Assembly (NCBI GenBank): GCA_001805885.1
Contig: MHHC01000045.1
Span: forward strand, 1-11,862
DNA from: Omnitrophica WOR_2 bacterium RIFCSPLOWO2_12_FULL_51_24
GTDB lineage: Bacteria; Omnitrophota; Gorgyraeia; Pluralincolimonadales; Pluralincolimonadaceae
DNA length: 11,862 nt
Direction: 5' to 3'
Every line of letters begins with the position of its first letter. The first letter of the stretch is position 1. Below are positions 1 through 6,740 of this stretch, piece by piece. The translations under genes and the position numbers were made by a program. The notes beneath the pieces were generated by a model that saw nothing but the letters and a program-made list of their open reading frames with translations, was not told the origin of the DNA and did no database searches.

Positions 1-2
1 TT

Positions 3-275
3 ATTTTGGTCTCGTTGTATCCGGAGACACAAAAGAGCATGCCGATGTCGATAAAATACCTTTCAGATATTTATCTTGCGATCACAAAAGACCTTAAAGA
101 CCCGAAGAAAGCGGGTAAACTACCGGAGACATTCTATGGAGATGTAAAGGGGATAAACGAATTCAGAAACGCAGTGACAAGGATGAAAGAAGAGGTTGCA
201 GCGTCTCCGACTTCGGCCGCTCCTCCTTCCGGACCGGCCCAGGAGAAGAAAGATGGAACAAAAAATTCAATTTAA
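3..275 (+). CDS. 3' end of an unrecognised protein (5' truncated by window edge)
   Basis: The reading frame is open from the first bases to a TAA at 273-275, so this is the C-terminal part of a gene that starts before the window. About 90 residues are visible. They contain short amphipathic helical stretches with many Lys, Asp and Glu (for example ITKDLKDPKKAGKLPETFYG) and end in a low-complexity Ala/Pro/Ser tail (ASPTSAAPPSGPAQEKK). I see no membrane segment, cysteine motif or known catalytic motif. The frame overlaps the next gene's start by 23 bases, so the two are probably co-transcribed and translationally linked, and the unseen part could belong to the same secretion or pilus locus. I do not recognise the family. 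A TTG at position 6 is in frame but is unlikely to be the true start. Confidence 0.6.
   Translation: MLVSLYPETQKSMPMSIKYLSDIYLAITKDLKDPKKAGKLPETFYGDVKGINEFRNAVTRMKEEVAASPTSAAPPSGPAQEKKDGTKNSI
241..245 (+). promoter_or_regulatory. Ribosome binding site fixing the pseudopilin start
   Basis: AGGAG lies seven bases before the ATG at 253. It is the only good Shine-Dalgarno match near the 5' end of this frame. It favours ATG 253 over the in-frame TTG at 196, whose extra 19 residues (Arg/Pro/Leu-rich) look like out-of-frame translation of the upstream gene. Starting at 253 also gives a sensible 14-residue prepilin leader. Confidence 0.75.
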
Positions 276-3200
276 CCGCGGAAATAATAAAGGAATAGCG
301 CTTATCTTATCGGTAGGCATACTCGCCATATTGGCGACAATCGGCTGCACCTTTGCCCTGACTTCGCTGATCGAGCTGAAGGCGGCATCCAATTACCTTT
401 ATGGCGTAAAGGCCAGATATCTTGCCGAGGCCGGAGCGGCAAGGGCAATAGCTGAGCTTAAATACGGGACAGAAGGAGCATGCGCTACCGCGGTAAATAG
501 CGCCTCCGGTACCTGGGCGTCCACCGGATACACCGCGACCATACTGCCTAATAACAGCGGATACAGCGTCTCTATCATCGATTGCGCAAGGCGTATAAGC
601 CTGGCAGGTAACCAGAGCAGCGGCTATAACGCGCATCTCTCGCAGATACTTCAGAATTTAAATTCAGTTATTGGCGGCACCTTAAGTTCTGGCGATTGCG
701 ATAATATCGCCGCGGGCCGGCCGTATATTTCAAAAGAACTTATCAAGAACGTGCTGACGGGGTCAGCCGCCCAAAAGCAGGCCAAGTATAACGCGATAGC
801 GGACTATATAACGATCTTCGGATATGTAGATACGAACACGAGAAACCCGCAGGATCTGACTACACCCTACGCGTTGCAATATCGCTCGCCTGTCAACGTA
901 AACACCGCCAGCGCAGAGGTCTTGCGCGCCGTATTGATGGGGATAACCGCGCGCCATTCATGTCCGATGTGCGGGGGAGACGGTTATTTATTCGATGTGT
1001 TATTAAATCACCTCGACTGTCCTTACTGTGAGGGAAGCGGTTCCCCCTCAAATATAACCGGCAATCTCATTATCACCGCGACCAAGGCGCAGAATTTGGC
1101 GCAAGATATTATTACTAACAGGCCTTACGCTTCATGGGACGGATTTTACTCCTCGGTCAAGACGTTCTTTAATCCGGTCGGCACCACCTCTTCAGACCAG
1201 GAAGCAGTGATGGCCAACGCGAACCCCAATACCGGTTTTTCATGGGCGAGAAACGCGGGCTGGGGCACGCGATTAGGATACACCGGGAAATACGTGATCG
1301 ATATTGACAAGAACAGCGTCTCCAATAACGACGACAAAGGGCTGACCGTAAGCACGACTGAGTTTTGTTTTAATTCGGGCGGTTATTACGAGATAAGCGC
1401 GACCGGCACAGTAAGGAACAAAGCCGGGATCGTGGCCGGCCAGAAAAATATCACGGCTATAGTCCAAGTCTTTGATACGTTAAGACAGGCGACGCAGTCG
1501 CAGTTTGAGGCCGTGGGAAGCGCTAAATCCAATGTCCAGACATATCCTGAGCCGTCAGGCGTCGGTATTAGTCCGGCCCAATACAGCGGCGAGATCATGC
1601 TGGCAAGAAAGACGCATACCACCCCGAACAGCGGAAATTACTTCCGTGCGGATTATTCCACCACATTAAATGGCGATGCCGGCGGTAGCGGCAGTCCAGT
1701 TCCTTTACAGAACCCGCCTAATCCGGGTTCGGGGCCGCAGGGAACCATGCCGAATATAGCAAGTACGGCCAATTTTTCAAACCGCGGCGAATTGACGCCT
1801 GACGGGATGGTCGTAGATACTTTCGATAATGTCTGTCCGGATTACCTGCCCAGCAGCAACATCGATTATGCCCTATGCACGATGGAGATATGGTTTAAAG
1901 CGATGTGGCCAAGCAACGACACTAAGATGTACAACGATGATGATTTCAACAGAAAGATATACAGGTTAATGAGCAGGGATGAGATCGGCGTGGTCGGCTC
2001 CCTGACATGGCCGTTTTCTACGTTTGTTTACTATTCTCAAAATTTTGGGGGAGTTCCCAAGAATGTTTCTATCGGCGCGCAGGGATACGGTTTTTGGAAC
2101 GGGGCCAGTTGGTCATATTATCCTTCAGCGCCGGAAGGTTCAGGCGAATATTACATAGAGTTCGCCAGAAATTATGCGGGTACCGAACTCATGGGTTCAT
2201 GGAACCCGGGCGCATGGCATCAGGTGGTCTTTACGTGGAAGGAGCCGGATAACGGAGGAATGTGCAATCCCGCCAGCACGGGCGCATGGTCCGGGACCTA
2301 TATTCGAGATCTAAAGGTATATTTTGACGGGGACGCGAAGTTCGCAGATTTTTATTTTCATCATTTGCCATATCTTAATAATACCGCCTATCAATATTTT
2401 ATGGTAGGGCATGAATGGTGGCAGGGATCAGGCGCTACTTCCCATTATGTGCGCAATCAATTAAATGGCATTATAGGTTCGGTCAGGGTTTGGAATACGG
2501 GACTTGACAGCAGTCAGATAAGGGCGGAATACGGGAATGGGGTCTATCAAAACAGCGGGACCTATACCTCGCCCACACTCACTGCCCCCGGCGGAACCCA
2601 GGTAGAATGGGGGACGGTTACCTGGACGCAGGCTATTCCCACGAGCGATGAAAGCATAACAATGGATGTCAATACCGGCTCGGGTTTTGCCGGTGGATGG
2701 ACAAGCCCGGGTTCGGGGCAGGTAATCAACGTGAAGGCCGCATCGGTCAGCTTCAGGGCCGCGCTTGGCGGCGCCGGAGGCTCAGTCTTACAGCCTAACA
2801 CGCAACTTCTTCTTACACCGGGTTTCGAATGCGCCGATCCTATAACCGACTGGGTGCATGAATGGGCTCCCTTGAATTTCTGGAGTTTGCCCGGGCCTCC
2901 AGCTCCTCCTGAAGGCGGCAAGATGGCGAAATGCTGGTGGGACGGCGGGATGCTTCAGGATGTGGCTGTTACGCCGGGGAAGAATTACAGGCTTACGGGT
3001 TGGGCCTATATCCCGAGCGGGGGGAGCGGACCGTGGGGTTCATTTATCGGCTTCAGAATGGGAACCTACAATACTCAGTGGAATGTGCACTGGCCCCCCT
3101 ATAATAGAGACCAATGGAACCAGATAGATAGCGGCTGGGTAACAGCTTCCGCTGGAGCGACCACCGCACGCGTAAGGTTCGGAACCTGGCAGAGCGGCGC

Positions 3201-3345
3201 AACTCCGGCTAACCCGACCTATTTTGACAATTTTGCTCTTCTTGAGCAGGGTTCTGTAATGGCAATTCCTACCTTAGAGACGCCGGTCCTCGAAGACGTA
3301 AGTATTACCTATTTACCACAGACAAAAGTGCTATACTGGAGATAA
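253..3345 (+). CDS. GspK-like minor pseudopilin fused to LamG-like and carbohydrate-binding-type modules
   Basis: This is a 1030-residue protein, roughly three times the length of ordinary GspK. The class III leader ends NNKG (cleavage expected after Gly14) and is followed by the hydrophobic helix IALILSVGILAILATIG. Position +5 is Leu rather than Glu, which is normal for GspK, the tip subunit of the type II secretion pseudopilus. The GspK-like body (about 15-410) includes VNVNTASAEVLRAVLMGI (214-231), a helix ending RPYASWDGF (near 299) and GYYEISATGTV (about 377-387). Between the two helices lies a CxxCxGxG pair (Cys 237, 240, 256, 259). A LamG/concanavalin-like jelly-roll follows (about 520-765; MEIWFKAMW, GAWHQVVFTW, NGIIGSVRVW), then a beta-sandwich (about 786-842) interrupted by a CBM4/9-like module (about 855-1001; TPGFE, VTPGKNYRLTGWAY, FDNFALLE). 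It probably acts at the outer surface as a pilus-tip adhesin or substrate binder. Pseudopilin identity is fairly sure; the sugar ligand is inference. Confidence 0.8.
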   Translation: MEQKIQFNRGNNKGIALILSVGILAILATIGCTFALTSLIELKAASNYLYGVKARYLAEAGAARAIAELKYGTEGACATAVNSASGTWASTGYTATILPNNSGYSVSIIDCARRISLAGNQSSGYNAHLSQILQNLNSVIGGTLSSGDCDNIAAGRPYISKELIKNVLTGSAAQKQAKYNAIADYITIFGYVDTNTRNPQDLTTPYALQYRSPVNVNTASAEVLRAVLMGITARHSCPMCGGDGYLFDVLLNHLDCPYCEGSGSPSNITGNLIITATKAQNLAQDIITNRPYASWDGFYSSVKTFFNPVGTTSSDQEAVMANANPNTGFSWARNAGWGTRLGYTGKYVIDIDKNSVSNNDDKGLTVSTTEFCFNSGGYYEISATGTVRNKAGIVAGQKNITAIVQVFDTLRQATQSQFEAVGSAKSNVQTYPEPSGVGISPAQYSGEIMLARKTHTTPNSGNYFRADYSTTLNGDAGGSGSPVPLQNPPNPGSGPQGTMPNIASTANFSNRGELTPDGMVVDTFDNVCPDYLPSSNIDYALCTMEIWFKAMWPSNDTKMYNDDDFNRKIYRLMSRDEIGVVGSLTWPFSTFVYYSQNFGGVPKNVSIGAQGYGFWNGASWSYYPSAPEGSGEYYIEFARNYAGTELMGSWNPGAWHQVVFTWKEPDNGGMCNPASTGAWSGTYIRDLKVYFDGDAKFADFYFHHLPYLNNTAYQYFMVGHEWWQGSGATSHYVRNQLNGIIGSVRVWNTGLDSSQIRAEYGNGVYQNSGTYTSPTLTAPGGTQVEWGTVTWTQAIPTSDESITMDVNTGSGFAGGWTSPGSGQVINVKAASVSFRAALGGAGGSVLQPNTQLLLTPGFECADPITDWVHEWAPLNFWSLPGPPAPPEGGKMAKCWWDGGMLQDVAVTPGKNYRLTGWAYIPSGGSGPWGSFIGFRMGTYNTQWNVHWPPYNRDQWNQIDSGWVTASAGATTARVRFGTWQSGATPANPTYFDNFALLEQGSVMAIPTLETPVLEDVSITYLPQTKVLYWR
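961..1041 (+). other. Coding segment for a DnaJ-like double CxxCxGxG motif inside the pseudopilin
   Basis: Residues 237-244 read CPMCGGDG and residues 256-263 read CPYCEGSG, separated by 11 residues. This is the repeat type of the DnaJ cysteine-rich domain. DnaJ has four such repeats binding two zinc ions, and two repeats would be enough for one zinc. The segment sits between the two helices of the GspK helix-hairpin-helix-like region, where ordinary GspK has a short turn. Metal binding is inferred from the motif. The cysteines could instead form disulfides once outside the cytoplasm. Confidence 0.6.
3325..3337 (+). promoter_or_regulatory. Possible extended -10 promoter before the EF-G-like gene
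   Basis: AAAGTGCTATACT contains TGnTATACT, an extended -10 element, and matches the stronger element before yebC (AAAGTGGTATAAT) at 11 of 13 positions. No good -35 box lies at the usual distance; the best is TTTACC with only a 14-base spacer. A start site about seven bases downstream would fall almost on the ATG at 3346 and give a nearly leaderless transcript. It lies inside the pseudopilin coding sequence, so coding constraint could explain it. Confidence 0.3.
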
Positions 3346-5364
3346 ATGGAAAAGTATACCACACAGAATATCCGGAACATAATCTTTGTTTCACATTCCG
3401 GCTCCGGGAAGACGTCGCTCGTAGAAGCGCTCCTATTTGACGCCAAGATGACTACCCGCCTCGGAAAGGTAGCCGAAGGCAACACCCATTCCGACTACAA
3501 CGCCGACGAGATAGAACGCAAGATCTCGATCACCTCGAAATTCCTTCACCTTATCTGGAAGAACACAAGGATCCATATCCTCGATACGCCGGGTTACGCC
3601 GATTTTGTGGGCGATGTGATAGCGCCCCTGCGCGCGGCAGACGCGGCCGTGCTTTTGATCGAGGCGGTCCACGGCATCGAGGTCGGGACCGAACGCGCGT
3701 GGCAATTCCTCGAGGAGAAGAGCCTCCCGCGCGCCATATTCATAAATAAGCTCGATAAAGAGAATGCCAGTTTTGAAAATACCCTGAATTCCATCCGCGA
3801 TAGGTTCGGAAAACATTGCGTCGCGTTAAATTATCCCATCGGAGAGCAGAAGTCGGTCGAGAGCGTGCTTTCAAAGGACGGGAAACTTAAGGAAGACCTT
3901 CTGGATGCCGTTGTCGAGACCGATGATGCCCTTACCGAGAAATATCTGGAAGGGAAGGAATTGACGGCCGAAGAGATAATGAAGGCGCTTAAGGCCGCAT
4001 GCGTCGCCGGAAAGATAATCCCGGTATTTTGCGGCTCGGCCGTGCAGAACATCGGAGTGACGCAGCTTCTGGATGCTATCGTAGACCTCCTGCCGTCGCC
4101 CGCTGACAGGCCGGCTGCCGAGGGGATCCATCCGAAGACGAAAGAGCCGGTCAAAAGGGATCCGGTCGAGACCGAACCTTTCTCGGCTTTTATATTCAAA
4201 GACATATTCGATCCTTACGTCGGGCACCTGACGCTCTTCAGGGTCTTCTCCGGTACGATAGAATCGAATACAGGGTTCTATAATTCGACGAGAGACCTGA
4301 AGGAGCGCATCGGGCAGCTTTATCTCCTGCAGGGTAAAGAGCAGATACCGGTACAAAAGGCCGCAGCCGGAGATATAGCCGCGGTCGCTAAGCTCAAGGA
4401 TTCTCATAATAGCGATACCATCTGCGACGAGAAGAGCCCGATATTATTCGCGGCTACGGTATTCCCGGAGCCGTGTATATCGGACTCCGTAAAACCTAAG
4501 ACGCGTCAGGATGAGGAGAAGATAATGGGTACCCTGACCCGCCTCGCCTCCGAAGATCCGACATTCAAGATAAGCCGCGACGAACAGACTAAGGAGCTCG
4601 TCATATCCGGCATGGGGGACCTTCATTTAGATGTCATGTTAGACAGGATGAAGAAGCGCTTCGGCGTAGATGTCGAGGTAGGCACGCCTAAGGTGCCCTA
4701 TAAAGAGACGATAAAAAAGCCCGTCAAGATACAAGGTAAATTCAAGAGGCAGTCCGGCGGCCGCGGGCAATACGGCGACTGCTGGCTGGAACTCGAGCCC
4801 CTGCCGCACGGAAAACAATTTGAGTTCGTGGATAAGGTCGTCGGCGGGGCGATACCGAGACAATATATCCCATCGGTCGAAAAGGGAGTAAGGGAAGCGA
4901 TGACCAAGGGTTTCCTCGCGGGATATCCGGTCGTAGATATCAGGGTGACCGTCTATGATGGCTCGTTCCACGAGGTTGATTCCTCGGATATGGCCTTCCA
5001 GATAGCCGGTTCGATGGCCTTCAAGAACGGCCAGGAGCAGGCGGGCCCGGTCTTGCTGGAACCGATAATGGATGTCGAGATAATCGTCCCCAATGATTAC
5101 CTCGGGCAGATAACCGGCGATATAAACTCCCGCCGCGGGAGGATCATGGGCATTGAGGGAAGGGGGAAGCAGGAGTATGTCAAAGCCTCAATACCCCTGG
5201 CCGAGATGTTCAAATACGCGACCGAGCTCCGCTCCATGACAGGCGGCCGCGGCTCATATTCGATGAAATTTAACCACTACGAAGAAGTCCCCGCCAAGAT
5301 CACCCAGACCATAGTCGCGAACGCCAAGAAAGCCTTCGAAGAAGCCCATCAGGGCCACAAGTAA
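3346..5364 (+). CDS. Elongation factor G-like GTPase (EF-G2 type)
   Basis: This 672-residue translational GTPase has all five EF-G domains. The G domain carries G1 HSGSGKTS (17-24), G3 DTPGY (80-84), G4 NKLDK (134-138) and G5 GSA (230-232). Domain II spans about 276-364, domain III 373-448 (ending SGMGDLHLDV), domain IV 449-568 with GGRGQYGD and DGSFHEVDSSD, and domain V 571-650. Canonical EF-G has AHIDAGKTT and DTPGH. The HSGSGKT loop and the Tyr in place of the switch II His mark the EF-G2 or EF-G-like subfamily rather than the main translocase. His542, matching the domain IV tip His of E. coli EF-G, is kept, which argues for ribosome binding. The ATG directly follows the previous stop codon, with GGAG at 3338-3341. 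It is probably a second EF-G paralogue used in stress, slow growth or ribosome rescue; that role is inference. Confidence 0.9.
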   Translation: MEKYTTQNIRNIIFVSHSGSGKTSLVEALLFDAKMTTRLGKVAEGNTHSDYNADEIERKISITSKFLHLIWKNTRIHILDTPGYADFVGDVIAPLRAADAAVLLIEAVHGIEVGTERAWQFLEEKSLPRAIFINKLDKENASFENTLNSIRDRFGKHCVALNYPIGEQKSVESVLSKDGKLKEDLLDAVVETDDALTEKYLEGKELTAEEIMKALKAACVAGKIIPVFCGSAVQNIGVTQLLDAIVDLLPSPADRPAAEGIHPKTKEPVKRDPVETEPFSAFIFKDIFDPYVGHLTLFRVFSGTIESNTGFYNSTRDLKERIGQLYLLQGKEQIPVQKAAAGDIAAVAKLKDSHNSDTICDEKSPILFAATVFPEPCISDSVKPKTRQDEEKIMGTLTRLASEDPTFKISRDEQTKELVISGMGDLHLDVMLDRMKKRFGVDVEVGTPKVPYKETIKKPVKIQGKFKRQSGGRGQYGDCWLELEPLPHGKQFEFVDKVVGGAIPRQYIPSVEKGVREAMTKGFLAGYPVVDIRVTVYDGSFHEVDSSDMAFQIAGSMAFKNGQEQAGPVLLEPIMDVEIIVPNDYLGQITGDINSRRGRIMGIEGRGKQEYVKASIPLAEMFKYATELRSMTGGRGSYSMKFNHYEEVPAKITQTIVANAKKAFEEAHQGHK

Positions 5365-5380
5365 TCCCGCCCAAAAGTCC

Positions 5381-5410
5381 TTTACATCTTAACGTCCAAA
5401 GTGGTATAAT
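5381..5410 (+). promoter_or_regulatory. Sigma-70-type promoter for the yebC-ruv operon
   Basis: TTTACA (5381-5386) and TATAAT (5405-5410) are separated by 18 bases, and TGG directly before the -10 makes it an extended -10 element. It lies in the 75-base gap after the EF-G-like stop. Transcription should start near 5417, leaving a leader of about 23 bases that carries GGAGG at 5424-5428. This is the best promoter I can see in the window and probably drives yebC-ruvC-ruvA-ruvB and perhaps the genes beyond. Confidence 0.75.
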
Positions 5411-5439
5411 TTTACCCTAAATCGGAGGCATTTCCTGAG

Positions 5440-6192
5440 ATGTCCGGACATTCAAAATGGAAAACACAAAAGAACAAAAAAGCCGCCGCTGACGCGGTAA
5501 AAGGCAGGCTGTTCACCAAAGCGACCAAAGAGATCACCGTTGCCGCGAAGGACGGGGGCGGCGACCCGGATGTGAACCCGAGGCTTCGCTTTGCCTTGGC
5601 AAAGGCCAAAGAGGTGAACATGCCCAAGGATAATGTAGAAAAGGCGATAAAGAAGGGCACTGGCGAGCTTCCCGGCGTCATATATGAGACGATCAATTAT
5701 GAGGTCTACGGGCCCGGCGGCGTGGCGATAATGGTCGAAGCCCTGACCGACAACAAGAACAGGGCCTCGGCCGAGATCAAGAATATCCTCTCGCGCAAGG
5801 GCGGCAATATGGCCGGCCCGGGTTCAGTCGCGCGTTTTTTTCATAAGAAAGGGCTCATCGTCATCGAAAAAACGAAGATCGAAGAGGATAAGCTTATGGA
5901 TATAGTCCTCAACGCCGGCGCAGAGGATATGAAGACCGAAGATAAGATCTATGAGATAACGACGGATCCCCACGATTTCGAGAAGGTCAAGAAGGCGCTC
6001 GACGACAATAAGGTTGAATGCCAGCTGGCCGAGGTGACGATGGTCCCGACGATGACCGTAAAGGTAGCCGGCGGCCCCGCGAAACAGGTCCTTGCGCTCG
6101 TCGAGGCGCTGGAAGATTACGAAGACGTCCAGAACGTATACGCTAATTTCGATATACCGGACGAGATCCTGGAGCAGACGAAGAAGGAATGA
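5440..6192 (+). CDS. yebC: YebC/PmpR/TACO1 family protein
   Basis: This 250-residue protein has the usual family length. It begins with the hallmark MSGHSKWKTQKNKKAAADAV, continues with NPRLRFALAKAKEVNMPKDNVEKAIKKG (about 46-73) and then the central YEVYGPGGVAIMVEALTDNKNRA region. Members were first described as transcriptional regulators. Later work on mitochondrial TACO1 and bacterial homologues points to a role on the ribosome in translating difficult, proline-rich stretches. Which role applies here cannot be read from the sequence. GGAGG stands 11 bases before the ATG, and a dedicated promoter lies in the gap upstream. The gene ends in an ATGA overlap with ruvC. yebC next to ruvC is a common bacterial arrangement. 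Nothing is missing or broken. Confidence 0.97.
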   Translation: MSGHSKWKTQKNKKAAADAVKGRLFTKATKEITVAAKDGGGDPDVNPRLRFALAKAKEVNMPKDNVEKAIKKGTGELPGVIYETINYEVYGPGGVAIMVEALTDNKNRASAEIKNILSRKGGNMAGPGSVARFFHKKGLIVIEKTKIEEDKLMDIVLNAGAEDMKTEDKIYEITTDPHDFEKVKKALDDNKVECQLAEVTMVPTMTVKVAGGPAKQVLALVEALEDYEDVQNVYANFDIPDEILEQTKKE

Positions 6193-6686
6193 GGATACTG
6201 GGTATCGACCCAGGTTTATGCATAACCGGTTACGGCCTGATAGAAGTCGGGCCGAAGGGGATAAAGCTCATCGAGGCGGGAGTCGTAAGGACTTCATCGA
6301 AAGAAAAGGTCGAGGCGAGGATAGAGAAGATATACGAAGGCATAAAGGGCCTTGTAAAAGAGTCGAAGCCGGATGTGTTAGTCCTCGAACAATTATATTC
6401 CCACTACAGGCATCCGACTACCGCGATACTTATGGGCCATGCCCGCGGCGCTATATGCCTCCTGGCGAAACAGGCCGGAGCGGAGCTGGTCGGATACTCG
6501 GCGACGCGCGTCAAGAAGGCGGTGACCGGCGCCGGGCACGCAAGCAAATATCAGATGCAGCGCATGATACAGAATCTTTTCAATATGAGATCGGCCCCGA
6601 ACCCGCCTGATATCTCGGACGCACTGGCGCTCGCGGTCGCTCACGCTCACATATCCCTGAAACACGGGATAGCAGGACTAAAATGA
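6189..6686 (+). CDS. ruvC: Crossover junction endodeoxyribonuclease RuvC
   Basis: RuvC cuts Holliday junctions symmetrically as a dimer, after RuvAB branch migration. The protein has 165 residues, normal for the family. The RNase H-like acidic residues are present: Asp7 in GIDPGL, Glu67 in VLVLEQLY, and Asp141 and Asp144 in PPDISDALALA. The segment after Glu67 reads LYSHYRHPTTAILMGHARG (69-87), whereas E. coli-type enzymes have a Phe-rich, Asn-containing stretch ending in GQARG. I recall the HYRHP...MGHARG form from Planctomycetes and relatives, so it supports a PVC origin. The start overlaps the yebC stop (ATGA), and there is no well-placed Shine-Dalgarno site, so translation probably depends on coupling. 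The stop codon lies in another ATGA that opens the tandem repeat before ruvA. Confidence 0.96.
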   Translation: MRILGIDPGLCITGYGLIEVGPKGIKLIEAGVVRTSSKEKVEARIEKIYEGIKGLVKESKPDVLVLEQLYSHYRHPTTAILMGHARGAICLLAKQAGAELVGYSATRVKKAVTGAGHASKYQMQRMIQNLFNMRSAPNPPDISDALALAVAHAHISLKHGIAGLK

Positions 6687-6740
6687 TCTCCTCATGGAGG
6701 AGGGTAATAGGATGATATCCTCATGGAGTAAAGTAATAGG
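6683..6740 (+). repeat. 29-bp tandem direct repeat, two copies, between ruvC and ruvA
   Basis: Copy 1 is 6683-6711 and copy 2 is 6712-6740. They match at 25 of 29 bases, differing at unit positions 6, 18, 20 and 21. Both begin ATGAT(C/A)TCCTCATGGAG and end GTAATAGG. The ruvA start (ATGATATCC at 6741-6749) repeats the first nine bases of copy 2, so the duplicated unit includes the translation start. The ruvC stop codon overlaps the first ATG of copy 1. The ancestral junction was therefore probably a direct ruvC/ruvA ATGA overlap, expanded later by slippage or unequal exchange. Confidence 0.9.
6688..6702 (+). promoter_or_regulatory. Hairpin that hides the Shine-Dalgarno sequence in repeat copy 1
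   Basis: CTCCTC (6688-6693) and GAGGAG (6697-6702) form a perfect six-pair stem around an ATG triloop, with a possible U-G pair added at the base. The right arm is the core of the purine-rich ribosome site for the second micro-ORF. In copy 2 only CTC/GAG remains, so the fold is specific to copy 1. A ribosome reading the end of ruvC would open it. Confidence 0.5.

Noticed and set aside
196..252. N-terminal extension of the pseudopilin from a TTG start
   Set aside because: The added residues are Arg/Pro/Leu-rich, have no ribosome site, and would push the prepilin leader to an unusual length. ATG 253 has AGGAG seven bases upstream.
3871..4407. A 178-codon minus-strand open frame opposite the EF-G-like gene
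   Set aside because: It is wholly antisense to conserved coding sequence and is explained by codon bias in the EF-G-like gene.
6092..6610. A 172-codon + strand open frame across yebC and ruvC
   Set aside because: It lies in another frame of two well-recognised genes, is extremely Arg-rich and resembles no family I know.
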